DNA of 64,000 nucleotides from Endothia cerciana (taxonomy: Eukaryota > Ascomycota > Sordariomycetes > Diaporthales > Cryphonectriaceae). Numbering within the stretch: the stretch's first letter is position 1; each line of letters opens with the position of its first letter. A model generated the notes under the pieces. It did no database searches, was not told where the DNA came from, and worked only from the letters and a program-made list of their open reading frames with translations. A program made the translations under genes and the position numbers. This document shows positions 23,728 through 34,859 of this stretch, in pieces. The stretch is taken from assembly GCA_026119935.1 (NCBI GenBank), contig JALRMH010000008.1, forward strand, positions 806,001 to 870,000. The letters are read 5' to 3'.

Positions 23728-23745
23728 GACGACGACGACGACGTC
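23728..23745. repeat. (GAC)n microsatellite
   Basis: GAC trinucleotide repeated directly after the tRNA-Met terminator. Confidence 0.8.
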
Positions 23746-24510
23746 AGCCATCTCGTTCCCATTTTGCTTTGCATGTCAACACCAGGGGCATCATGTACTC
23801 CCATCCCTTTGTTCTCTCACACATATCAAATGAAATATCCCTGGGCATGAAATTCAATATTGCTGAGAGTGCTTTCCTCCTCCCAGGGGGAAATTGGAGT
23901 ATTGAATGCAAGCGACTGACTCAGGATGCGAGTGCTCACTAACTGGTAACGAATGCCGTGTTTGTGAACTTGCACTCATATACTTGCACTTCCGTTGAAA
24001 GGGTTGGCCTGCCTGGGCGTGATAGATACAGTGGTACCTCTGCCGGTCGAAGCCGGCGCCTGGGCCGACATCGAGAATCGAGGACCAGACGCTGATAGGA
24101 GGGCTGTCTTGGTGAATATACGGGGTGGGCGGAAAGATGAGGGTGTCGTCGCAAGGGCGAATTTTCTCCGTGTTTAGTCTACGTCTATAGTAGAGTCCGT
24201 CCTCTGCGCTTCAATGAATAAGAAAGGCAAAGAAAGAGAGAAAAAAGGTAAGCAGCAGACCAGGAATTCTTCATGAGGTTTCTTATGCTGTCCGTATGAT
24301 CTAATTATGCCCTTAAAACGCCAGTACCAAGTTGCCCAGACATTATCATTCAGGCTCGAGTCCCCGGTAACAAAAAAAAATTAAAAAAAAATTAAAAAAG
24401 TCCAAGGCCCTCTAGGTCCCCTTACAGTGGACCATCCCGTAACTTACAGGGCACCGCCGTAATCCCAGAGGCCGGTCTCAACGCTACTGACGTTGAATCT
24501 TCAACCGAGA
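23746..24510. other. Spacer before the GT31 gene
   Basis: No gene recognised. An A-rich stretch with interrupted A runs lies at about 24370-24400, close to the 3' end of the minus-strand GT31 gene. Confidence 0.6.
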
Positions 24511-26250
24511 TTATGACTCCGACGATTGCTCTAGAAACGGCTTCACCACATCCGGCCATTCAACCCTGTCGCCGCAGTCGCCGTGCTCTGCTATCCAGCT
24601 TTTCACCTTGTCCACGTTCCAGCCGCTCATATAACGTTTCTTCTCCTCCTTGTCCTTCCTCACGGGCTTGCCTAGCTTGAAGTTCTTGTGCATTGCGCAA
24701 CACTCGTCATGCCACATGAACTGGAAGCACTCGTCGTGCTCCAGACACGCCGCCCTGCAGCCCTCCCAGCTTTCATGTGCGACCTTCTCCACGTCTGACT
24801 TCTCGTCCTGCTTCTTGGCCCTGCCGATCCGCCAATCCTCCCAGGCGTGCTCTTCAGAGTCGGCCTCGATATAGAACCATTTGTCGGCACCATTGTCCCA
24901 GTCCTCGCGAATGGGACTGAGCTTTGAGGCGATGAACTCGTCGTAGACCTCGCTGAATACGAGGGGCTTGTGGTTCGTGCGGTATCGCTTACGCTCGAAT
25001 TCCCAGAAGGAGGAGATCTCCTCGCTGTTCATGTGGTGCATCATCCCGACGGCGTGGCACCAGGTGTTGGATCCGAAGGGCGTGGAGAAGGGTTTCTCGC
25101 CGTTGGAGAGCGGCCACTGTCGAGTGTAAGGTCAGCACGTCGTCCAGTCTGCCACTTGCTCCCAGTCACTTAGATGTGTGGAAAGAGGTGTCTGGCCAAG
25201 TGGACGGCAGCCCGGTGTTGTACTCACAAAGCCCTCTACTAGTATCCCAATGGTCTCGTTGAGCGCCTGGGCAAACATGAAGTCTCCACAGCAGTTGTTC
25301 TGTATTTCCACGTCGTACTTATTCGCGATGCCCGGGTTCTTCCCTGCGAATTCCCTCATGGCGCCCCTCGACACGACGTACCCACTGCCCCCGTGTGCGA
25401 AGAGCTTTTCCCCGATCACAGTTGGGACGCCGAAGTAGCGCTCCTTGGCCGGGTCCAGCCTCTTGAGAGCATACACCATGTTCGGCCACGAGACGTACGT
25501 ATCTGCGTCGACGAACACATACCAGTCGTAGTCCGGCCGGAGCCGGTAGCTCTTCTCAGCCATGTGGATGTTCTTGTACTTGTCGAGGTTCCACCCGGCC
25601 GAGTCGGCCGCCTCGAGGACCTTGACACAGTTGTCCTGGTCAACAGCGCACTCCTGCTGTAGCCGATACAGATCGAAATCCTCATTGTCCTCCTTCGCCT
25701 CGGCCAAGACGGTCTCGAGACTGTCGCGGACGTGGTGTCCGCCAATGCGCTGGTCCAGATCGGAGAAGAGCAGGAAGTCGGGGAGACACCTCAGCGCAGT
25801 CATGATCTGCACGGGGAGCTTGTTGTATGACTCTGTTGCGCCTGTCTTCATGACGAGGAGGATGCCCGAGGTGTCTGGGAAACCGTCACAGACAGGGTCG
25901 CGAGCAGGAGATAACGGTGATTTGGAGCCATCGTTGTGCGTGTTGTCCGGAAGCCTGTGGGATCCGGTCGCTGAACCACCCGCGGTGCTAGTGGGAGCCT
26001 CGGTGTTCAAGGCGGTCACAGTCACGGTGGCAGTTACAACTGCTGTTGCGTTCGCGTTGGATCCGTTTCCAGTTTCCGACTTGTCGTCAGTATCGGGCCG
26101 AACGTATGAGCTGAAGTGGCCTGTATTAAAGCTACCGTTATCCCAAGTAGCTCGGTCGAGACGCTTCGCTGTGATGAGTAGGACGACGGCGGATATGAAG
26201 GCGAAGAATATGATTGTGAAGGACCTGTGCGAGGTCATTCTGGCAACCAT
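24511..26250 (-). CDS. Type II membrane glycosyltransferase, GT31/Fringe-like
   Basis: Golgi-type glycosyltransferase predicted from its architecture. Exon 1 is 26250-25228, intron 25227-25117 (GTGAGT...ACAG), exon 2 25116-24511, 542 aa. Residues about 9-27 form a single hydrophobic anchor after a short basic N-terminus; a Thr/Ser/Val-rich stem follows. The catalytic domain contains YVFVDADTY, the metal-binding DxD motif at about residues 248-250, then FGVPTVIGEKLFAHGGSGYV and CCGDFMFA, all typical of fungal GT31/Fringe proteins. The C-terminal 80 residues are rich in paired cysteines (EGCRAACLEHDECFQFMWH, CCAMH), resembling a PAN/apple module. An upstream ATG at 26307 would add 19 residues; the nearer start places the anchor at the usual distance. 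Acceptor and donor sugars are unknown. Confidence 0.85.
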
Positions 26251-27714
26251 TGGGATATGGAAGGGTGGATGGAACCGATCAACTGGTCGAGGTCGAAGGC
26301 TGGCCAAAATCGAGTCGAGATCACATTTCCTTTATTGCCACTATAGAAGGCGAGAAAGCATGAGAGGGGGGCATTGGTACGGGGAAGGAAAAAAAAAAAA
26401 AAAAAAAAAAAAGAAGAGGGAGATATCAAAGAAAGGGAGGGAAAAATAGGGTTAGCCACTCGGCAGCCGTCTCGACTCTTGTGACTACGGCTAACTGGAG
26501 GATCAACCAACAGGTTTGAATCGGTCAGAAATTAGCAGACACGCAGAGGCTCCATGATGATGATACGATTACTACGATCAGCTATTCTAGGTTGTAAGCA
26601 TGCATAAATAGTGGAGACTTTGAGGATGACTGCCGTTGTGGTGTTGCTGGGTCTCAGCTCTGTTGGCTGTAGGTGAGATGCGTGGTCTAGACAAGGGATA
26701 CACGGATGGGAGACTGAGACGGCGCGAAATATGTCTCACCCAAAAACCCCCCTTCGGAATCTTGAAAGTATAGGAAGAAGCGGTGATGCGCCACTCCATC
26801 GTGGGGAGGAATTGACCACTACGGAAGCAACAGCTTCATGTTGGTCACGGAGACAGGTCCGGAAGGCTTCACATCTCTGTGGACCACGTGTACTATGGTA
26901 GTATCCAACAAAAGCTCACCTGGCGCCCTCGGGGATTACATCCTTGTCTCCTGGGTGCATCGCCTCAGTAAAATTGGCCTGCAACACGAATCTGGATGTA
27001 AGCCAGCCGACGCACCACGATTCGCATCCGCAAACCCGATTCGAGCAGCCACACAGCGACATTTAGCAGGGGTCCGCCGTGACATATGCAAGGGATTTCT
27101 CTCATAATCACTGTCAGATAACCTTATCTGGTAACTAAACTCTCATTAAACCCCTCCTACGCCTCCCTAGGCTCGTTCTGGAAATCTCTCCAGTCACTGC
27201 TAGAAATGCCCTTGCAAATAGAAAGACACCCAGCAGAAACAATGGGTTAAAACACTCACACGAAACGAAACATCACTGGGTAGTGGGGCCGGGGTCAAGA
27301 GTTCCGGGAGGCATGCAATGTGTGCGCATCAGCATATGGCTTTGCTTGATCAGCTACACAGTCTATCTTTTCTCTCTCACTCCCTATCGCATTTGCATCA
27401 CCTTTATTTCAACCTGGTTTTCTTCACTGCCTGTCTATATATTCTAAACAGTGAGTGAGACGCACTTCCTTCTTGGTTTATCCTTAGACCTCCGCCCTGG
27501 CGTCTCTGGTCCTGCTTCAGTGCCATTTGCGGCGGTATTTCCGAACCCACCCCCACTCCACTTTATTCCCTAATCTATAAGCCGACACTTCCAGGCCCAG
27601 CGCAGGAATTATTATAACGGGCAACGGGCAGGTTTGGAGAAGCTCGGCAGCTAACAGGACGCAAATAGATATGAATTTGGAGCCTTCCCTGGCCAGATTA
27701 GGTCTGAGAGTCCT
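26251..27714. other. Intergenic region with long poly(A) tract
   Basis: No gene recognised. A 24-nt A run (26389-26412) lies about 140 nt upstream of the GT31 start, as a T tract in that gene's orientation, and probably belongs to its promoter. Confidence 0.6.
26389..26412. repeat. Poly(A) tract, 24 nt
   Basis: Homopolymer upstream of the GT31 gene. Poly(dA:dT) tracts of this kind usually exclude nucleosomes in fungal promoters. Confidence 0.95.
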
Positions 27715-28505
27715 TTAGGACCTTTTCTTACGTGCCGTGACGAACCTCATGATCGGATTCTCCACTGCCGCTTGCCAGAACTGCGGATCACTTTGCACAA
27801 TCTTCGTGTCCTCGATTTTCAGGGCCCTCACGTTCTGCAGCCCGAACTTGTCGAACATCTCGGAAGACCCGGAGTACATGACTTCCATGGACGTGCCCTC
27901 GAACTCCATTGGCGAATCACTCCCGCCCAAGATACACCAATATTTCGCCACGCCGGGAATCTCGATGTTCTTGAGCTTCCAACCGTACTTGTCTCCAGCC
28001 TCTAATGCCTTGCGCTGCTCGTACTCGTAGACACACAAGAATTGCCCCCCAGGTCCCAAAAATGTCACCACATTCTGCCACATAGCCTCAAGCACCGCCC
28101 TGCTTGACTCGTGGTCGGAGACCCAGTTCGCCTGAACTAGATCACAGCCGCCCTCCCGCCGCTTGAGCTCTGGGTGCGAGTCGCCGAGTGGTTCTGACAC
28201 GTCCGCCTGGAACCAGCGGATGCGGTCGCTCAGGCTAAGTTGTTCGGCCTGGGCCTCACCAAATCTGCATCATCTTTGTTGATATATATGTCTACCACAT
28301 CAACCAGAGCGACACCGCGCCCGACTACCTGGCGAGCTCGCAGCCTCGTACCCCCGCCGAGATCAAGCACCGTGAGGCCGGCCGCGTCACCCAGCGCTGT
28401 CAGGTAGAGCTCCGTCTCCAGCTGATCGGCTGGAGTATGAAATGCGTAGGCCTCGTAGTCCGAGGCTTGGGAGTTATACTCTGCTGCGACCTTTGGAGTC
28501 GTCAT
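27715..28505 (-). pseudogene. SAM-dependent methyltransferase, frame-disrupted
   Basis: Two frames give one class I methyltransferase. The N-terminal part starts at ATG 28505 (MTTPKVAAEYNSQASDYEAY) and reaches motif I, LTVLDLGGGTRLRARQVV, then VALVDVVDI (motif II). The frame ends at TGA 28232-28230. A second frame resumes at about 28250 (EAQAEQLSLSDRIRWFQADV) and continues through PGGQFLCVYEYE to TAA 27717-27715. One base shift near 28250-28260 would join them; a 50-nt intron ending GGTGAG is possible but would delete motif II. The third glycine of motif I is arginine (AGG), a change that would disturb cofactor binding. Probably a decaying gene. A sequencing error could explain the shift but not the substitution. 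Confidence 0.6.
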
Positions 28506-28573
28506 TATTATCAAGGATCGAGCCCCAGATCAGCTTGGGCGGTCGATCCAGGCTGGTATGCGTGATGTGAGGC

Positions 28574-28921
28574 TTAACACTCGAGACGTCCCAAAGACGG
28601 AACTGGCAGCTCGGATTTGAGCTGCATAACTGAGCTTGGCTTCCAATCTACGCAGATATTAATCATGCCGAACGATTCTACCTTGACAAGGACGTAGCGG
28701 GAAAGGAGATGGCCCCCAAACCAGGTTGCTTTGTTGCGTATCTCCTGAGTCCTTCGCACTCCTTCAGAATGTAAGCTCATGATTTCATCCTGCCAAGTAG
28801 TATGTAATTGGTGAAGGGGTTCTGGCGTCCACGAGTATTCCATCTGCCACTTGTCGGTTGACTGTGGATAGTCAGGTTCATGTCCAAGAACGCTAATAGT
28901 CCTCAGCTGCCGGTGTGCCAA
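28574..28921 (-). CDS. Hypothetical protein, doubtful
   Basis: A 115-residue minus-strand frame with balanced amino-acid composition, for example QMEYSWTPEPLHQLHTTW and ATWFGGHLLSRYVLVKVE. No domain recognised and no supporting context. It may be a fragment of a lost gene or chance. Confidence 0.2.
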   Translation of the reverse strand: MAHRQLRTISVLGHEPDYPQSTDKWQMEYSWTPEPLHQLHTTWQDEIMSLHSEGVRRTQEIRNKATWFGGHLLSRYVLVKVESFGMINICVDWKPSSVMQLKSELPVPSLGRLEC

Positions 28922-29142
28922 GAATCGTGAGTACGATGCCGGTGACTCTCCGCTGCTTTAAGGTATCATTCGCGCAGTTGCAGCGATCCTTCAACTTGTG
29001 ACTCACCGCTTCTATCACAGACTAGCCAACAAGACCAGTATACAAAATGGTCTCAAGTGCTCTTTCCGAGAGGGGGCCAGACTTTGGCTGACAATATTCA
29101 ACCCCACAATCAACAGAGTGTGCATCGTCACGGACACTCAAG

Positions 29143-29586
29143 ATGCTCTTTCTAGAACTCCCGCAGGAACTTCTAGACGAAATCGCATCTCACTGTACCT
29201 ACTTCACTTTGTTCCAGCTCCAACAGACTTGCAAGCGGCTTTACAATACAGCCCGTAATGGATCCATACTACGGCAGGCATTGGTCGACCTAGAGACATA
29301 TTGGGCCGCCGAGACACACATCTGGGCGATCCTCCAGAAGCGACCACTGCCCCAGAGATTCGACACGAATCGTAAGAAGCTCCCACCCGAAGATGATGTG
29401 GGGGAGGATTGGGCCCTATGGAGGCACGTGTCTGCGGAGAGGCCGGAGGTTGGCTGGGCAGAGCTGCATGCCATGTTCAAGGACGTGATCGCGCCGATGA
29501 GCTCGTACTCGTTCTGGATGCTTCACACGGACGGCAATTACAGGCTCTGTACGCATAGGGCTGAACCGCCGCAACCGATGAGCTGA
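29143..29586 (+). CDS. F-box protein, possibly truncated
   Basis: ATG at 29143 gives a 147-residue product. Residues 5-40 form an F-box (LPQELLDEIASHCTYFTLFQ followed by LQQTCKRLYNTA), which would recruit the protein to an SCF ubiquitin ligase through Skp1. The remainder is hydrophilic and Trp-rich without repeats. After the TGA at 29584, another frame continues with protein-like sequence (ALGEWPRWKWVVEEIKEAQS, 29588-29650) as far as a stop near 29703. The gene may therefore extend through a short intron or carry a frameshift. No intron longer than about 35 nt with good sites was found. F-box identity is fairly secure; integrity is not. Confidence 0.6.
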   Translation: MLFLELPQELLDEIASHCTYFTLFQLQQTCKRLYNTARNGSILRQALVDLETYWAAETHIWAILQKRPLPQRFDTNRKKLPPEDDVGEDWALWRHVSAERPEVGWAELHAMFKDVIAPMSSYSFWMLHTDGNYRLCTHRAEPPQPMS

Positions 29587-31029
29587 CTGCGCTCGGGGAG
29601 TGGCCAAGGTGGAAGTGGGTTGTTGAGGAGATCAAGGAGGCCCAGAGCAAAGACTGTACATGTTGGCGATGTACAAGAAGCCTTACCAGGTTAAGGACCT
29701 GATGCTTTTGCTTCGTGGGCAGGGACCAAGTGGCAAGCAGCCCAGTTCGGAAAATGATTGGGGCGATGCTTGGAGTGTAGAGTGTAGGGCCTAACAACAA
29801 ACCCGTCCATCAGAGTGTCTGTATGGGCAGACTGTGCCTCGTTTGTTCGCCTGCAGATTCAGCTGTGGAAGTTGCCCGACCAAGTGATGAAAGTACATAC
29901 ATATCCTACTTCATGGATGCTGGTCACCGAAATCTGTAGTCAGCGTTCTCGACAGTTGAGATTCTCGAGTAGTTTAGTGTAAGGGGTTCCGGAACAACTG
30001 CACTGGACTGCTGAACTTGTTTAAGCATTCCGTCTTTCCATGCTCGAAACCGCTCTGGCCTTCGCCATGGGATAGCCAGCACAGCCACCGAGCAGTAAAC
30101 CCAAGATTGTCTCCACAGACTAGTATGGCTTCCACGGCTGAGGGCCCAGCCTAGCTTTGCTTGCCGCGCCTTTCCACGAGCCGCCCCCCCCCCCCCTTTT
30201 TTTCTTCTTTTCCCTTCTTTGTTTTCTTCTTCTTTCCCCTTCCCAATTTCCTCTCTGAATCCTCGGTATGCTATATGGACATGATGTCCCTCACTGCCCC
30301 GTAAAGCAGTGATCATTATGCACATTCGTCTTCAGCCCATCGAGGGGGTTTAGATGCTACCCCAGGCTACCTGAATATCCGAGGTTGCATTAGGTAGAAA
30401 ACAAGCTTTGATCGGCGCGGGACTGAAAAGTGACAGCGCCCCCATTTAGGCTCTGGACCCATATTGAGCTAACAATAGAGACGTATCGCTGCGCTGGCCC
30501 GTGGGATTAGCCAGGCACGGGGCGCGCTGAGGCCACTTTAGGTGCTTCAGTCGTGATTCATTACTTACATTTGATGCCGCCTGTTCCGGTAGTTTGACTT
30601 TCCGTCTCATCTCACCGATGGATCTAGAACCCAGAGAATCCTCTTTAGTCCAGGGGGCCGAGCCAGGGTACATTTCACTCCCGGGTTGCTACCTCGGTGT
30701 ATGTCTTCTCGTGTGCCTCGTGTATGACTTGCACTTTCCTTTAAATACTGCTCTGCAGCTATCGCAAGGAGCCACGCCAGTCTATACCTCTTCACAGATT
30801 CCATGTCATGATATGTGCCGGCGTCAGTCACACATTCGCCCTCCGAAGTGAGCTGTGTCTGCTTCAGCCGTGACGCGGAGCCGGCTCCCTGATTAACCTG
30901 CTTGCTGTGGTACAGTTTCACCTACTTCGAAAGGTAGCAAGCAATGCTGCGGCTAATTTCTTCTTCAGAGAAGCCTCCATTGCCTTTCCACCGCTTCGCT
31001 AGCAACAATCGCCACGATCGCCGGTCACC
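29587..31029. other. Spacer between F-box and TLC-like genes
   Basis: No gene apart from the possible F-box continuation at the 5' end. A run of 13 C is at 30184-30196, followed by a T-rich tract. Confidence 0.6.
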
Positions 31030-31974
31030 ATGGTTAAGCACCAATGGCCGGGCGCAGGCCATCCTCACGTGGACGTCATCGTCAATGAGTCCATTTCCTC
31101 CCTCGCAACATACAGCGGCCTCCTCCTGACCATCTGTCTCGTCGTCGTATTCATCGTGCGTTTCTACGTCTTCGAAGGCTTCCTGATGAGGCGGCTCTAT
31201 GGAGAGAGGTACACCACCATGACTAATGAGGCTGTACGACGAGGCTTCGTGAATCACCACGTCGCGGGGCTTATCAAGATCATTCTTCTCATCACGGCCT
31301 CCTATCCGTTCATCGCGGTCGCCTTTGGCTCGGCGACAATGCACTCGTCGTTCGACGGAAGAGGTGGGAAGGTCACGATGGGTGACGTGATGGTGGTCTG
31401 TTCGCAGCTGTTCATCTCGATGTACACCTTCGAGCTGTTCTACCGGCCGAGCATCTCGCCTATCAGCTCAGCGCACCACATCGGGGCGATCATGATCGCA
31501 CAGTCAGCCGTGGCGATCAGCCTAGATTTTGAGCATGAGGTGGATGCTACGATAGAATTTATCTTGTGTTTTGTGTGGGGTGAGTGGCGCTCGATGCAGC
31601 TAGATGGATCGTGACACGGAGGGCTGACTTTTTTAACACCCTAAACAGGCGCGTTCGACGTCCTCGCGGAGTTCTGGCCTCACCTCGCTATAATACTATA
31701 CCGCACCTATCCTCAGGAACATGCGTTCCTGGTCCGGGTCTTCCGCGCCGCATGCTTCACGGAAATCGCCGGGACCACGGTGGAGACAGCCGTTGTGATG
31801 TGGCTTTTCGGTGGACTCTGGGAGCGATGGACTTTGCCGTTCAGGGTGGTCACTCCGATCTTGCACGTCATGTTCAGCGTGGCACAGCTATGGGGCGCCG
31901 TCATCTTTCGGCGCATGTGGAAGAATCAGGAGAGGCTGATGAAGGAGAAGAGCGGTGACCAGCTTCCAAAGTAG
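31030..31974 (+). CDS. Multispanning membrane protein, TLC-like
   Basis: Exon 1 31030-31579, intron 31580-31648 (GTGAGT...ACAG), exon 2 31649-31974, 291 aa. About seven hydrophobic segments are spaced along the chain, starting with YSGLLLTICLVVVFIVRFYV. A histidine pair in SAHHIGAIMIAQSAV sits at a membrane edge, and acidic residues (LDFEHEVDATIE) follow, as in TRAM-LAG1-CLN8 (TLC) proteins involved in lipid sensing or ceramide synthesis. The LAG signature of ceramide synthases is absent, so that specific activity is unlikely. Membrane localisation is clear; TLC assignment is tentative. Confidence 0.8.
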
Positions 31975-32196
31975 GCTCAGGCACGGAGAAGGTGGGGGCA
32001 AAAAGTCACCTGGGGAATCCTTAGACGTGCATAGCGATCTTGTTTAGGGCTCACATTTCAGTGCAATGAAGTGTCGAAATACTTGTAATATCTAAACCCC
32101 CTGCCTCCTGTCCTTTGCTTGTAGATTACAAGTCCCTCCGAACTCATGGGCTCAATTGCCGTTCCAGCAAATGATGCTCCCCAGTACACTATAAAC

Positions 32197-34820
32197 TCAA
32201 TGGCTCTCAGCCTTCTGGATGTACTGCTTCCTCTTATCGAAACCTTTGACATTCTCTGGGAACGCAAACGCGGCATGGGGGTTCGACCCGTCCGTCTCGA
32301 TCTCGCCAAACCTCAGTCTCGAGTTCATCAGGTTCCTCTCCTTGGGCCAGTGGCCGAGACACGACCCCTTTGACAGCGCGTCCAAATCCTTGCTGCGCGA
32401 GGTCGTGACAAACGTGCTGAAGCTCGCGTCGGCGGCATAGCCGTTCATGACGAACCCGTGCATCCCGACGAGCAGGCTCAGGAACGTCACGCCGACGGCG
32501 ACGGCGTACGGCATGATGAGCCAGAAGGGCTCGTACTTCCACACCTGCATGGACGTCGTGACCGCGCACTGGATGGTGCTGAGCTGTCTGTCGTGCAGCT
32601 CCGCGTCGGACATCATCGAGAAGAAGACGTCGCGGTACAGATCCCCCACCGACGCTGCCAGGCCATCCCCACCCACCGGCAGCTGTGTCGACGTGTTGAG
32701 GAGGGTCGTCTCGGTCGCTTTGGTCCAGGTGATGGCGTATTCTGTCGACGGGTCGGTCTCGTTCGCCAGGGTGATGTTCCCGCTGAGGAGGTTGCGGAGC
32801 AGCGACCCTGTCGCATGATATGAACTTCGGGGTTGTCAGTACTGCGGCCCGAAGGGGTAGTGCGATTTCTATGTGCTGAGCTTACCCAAACTCCAAATAG
32901 TCTGTATTATTGGGGCTTTCTGTACTGCCATTGGGAAGAAGCAGGCTGTTGAGCTGTGTCTCACTGCTGACAATGCCCATCTGACCACTGGTCCAGGTGA
33001 TGTTGAATGTGTAAGTCGCGTTGTACATCTCTGTAGATTTATATTAGCGGATCTGCACTGCTCAATCGTTGTTACGAGCTTCTTAAGAGTCAACAGCCTT
33101 TGGATTTTCGAGTAGGGGGGGGGGGGGGTTCTCATGGTGCGGAATAGGACAAGGACGTACGACATTCCGTGATATGCGTTGTCAAGTTGCCCCATAGGTT
33201 TGTGGCGGTTGGAGTCCCCGTGGACCAGCCCAGCCAAAGCGAGGGTAATCCCGTGAAGACGCCTATTTCTGGGTCATTTGGGTTGACATCGCTCATGTTG
33301 GTCCATATGAGTGGGGCTCCATTGTCATCCTCGGGGCCCATAGGGAGTGAAGAATAGCTAGCATACAACAGAGGGCCTGTTGGCGCCATGTCGGACTTGC
33401 TGACTTGCTTGAACGGCCCGCCAAAGTCGTCTCTCTCTTCACACCCGTAGGCGGGAGCGAAGAATGAGCAAGTGTACGTGCAGTTTGTGCCAGCAGGGCA
33501 GGGATTGCTCGGCTGGACAGGGCCCGTGCTGGACAGTGTCGAGAGCTCAAAGAGACGCTGCAGCTCGGACGACGGCTGATCATAGATATATTCGCCGTCA
33601 GCCCTGATATTCCAGTTTGCCAGGCCAGACAGGTCGTCCTCGTCCTCGTCGAGAGTGTACCCAATCTCGCGGCTGAAATTCATCACAGGAATGTTGGGAC
33701 ACTTGGTGATGGTCGTTTCGAATCCGCCCGTGGATGTCAATGTGGACGGTGATGCAATCGCACACAGTGGTAATGCCCTTCGAGGTTCAACAAGTTTAGC
33801 GATGGCTTCGAAGATTCGTTGGAAAGGTTTGTTCGTACCATGACACGATGGCAAGTAGGGCTGGGAGCCAAGTTCTGAACAAGAACTCAAAGTTGGCGAA
33901 TTGGAACGGATCGTGGTAGACCTTTTTATGAAAGAACCAGGTGAGCAATGAGAATTCACCAGATGTCAAAGCGTTGACCTCTCCAATATAGAGAAAGCAC
34001 TCACGGAAAACATCGCGTCTAGAGTCGAGACCTTCAAAGCTCGCTTCTTGACGGCGAGCTACGAAATGCATGTTAGCTTGGTGTAATGAGTCGGCGAAGA
34101 GCGGCGAGATTTGGAGGAGACGCTCACCCAAGCCTGCTGCTTGTACGCAATCTGAACGGCCGAAATCAAGATCGCCTTTACAAAGAACGATAGGGCGCTG
34201 CCGAATCTCGGAGGCCATTGTGGATCACCATTGACTCGACGGCCATTGAGGCTCGAATTATACAGATGGTGCGAGACTGCCGTGAGGAGTCCCAATATGG
34301 CAAGGCCAATCATTGATATCTGCAACCAATGGTCATAGTATGCCCGTCGAGCAGTGATCTTGATCTTCCGAAACCAACCTCGAGGCTGTTGGGCAGGGGC
34401 CTTCGAGGCTACAAGGGTGGCTTGAGATGTGGCAGTCTTTTTCAGAGTGTTGTTTGTAGTGATCAAGGGATGGACGGTTGAGGACGGACTCAGAGTCACC
34501 AAGGTTGGCTGTTGCGAGAGAGGACTGCGCAAAGTGCCCATGGTGTCGACGCGGGCAGCAGGGAAGAAGGACTTTGGAGTCGCCGGACTTGCAAGACTGA
34601 CTCCGTCAGGCCTTTGGACGGCCGGGTCGACGGCCTGGGTTGAGTTGTTGTTCTCATCCGTGTCAGGCCCAGGACTGATGGTCGACGAGGAACAGGTATT
34701 AGACTCATCGGTGCTCGATGAGGAACTGGAAGCCGAAGGGCTGTCCTCCATCAAGGTATCATGAGGTGAGACCTCATGATCTCCCTGAGGATCAGGGGAA
34801 GGGCTTCGTGACACAGACAT
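32197..34820 (-). CDS. DUF3176 family membrane protein
   Basis: Fungal membrane protein of unknown function. Six exons: 34820-34128, 34058-34005, 33921-33839, 33777-33161, 33030-32886 and 32824-32197. All junctions keep frame and encode 739 aa, normal for the family. The N-terminal 150 residues are Ser/Thr/Pro-rich and probably disordered. Two membrane segments follow (MIGLAILGLLTAVSHHLYNS and the helix before AYKQQAW). The conserved DUF3176 signature is spread over exons 2-3 as LAVKKRALKVSTLDAMFS and LPALLAIVSW. A large extracellular domain follows, with several N-x-S/T sites and paired cysteines (CTYTCSFFAPAYGC). A final TM (MPYAVAVGVTFLSLLVG) leads to a cytosolic tail. Intron 4 (33160-33031) contains a C14 tract on the coding strand. 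An ATG at 34859 is an alternative start. Confidence 0.88.
33115..33128. repeat. Poly(G) tract, 14 nt, inside an intron
   Basis: Lies within intron 4 of the DUF3176 gene; reads as C14 in the transcript. Confidence 0.95.
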
Positions 34821-34859
34821 TGTGGGATCCCTAGAAGGACGTTGACATAATGGCGCCAC

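Noticed and set aside
25562..26449. 295-codon plus-strand open frame
   Set aside because: Antisense to exon 1 of the GT31 gene; a by-product of its GC-rich codons.
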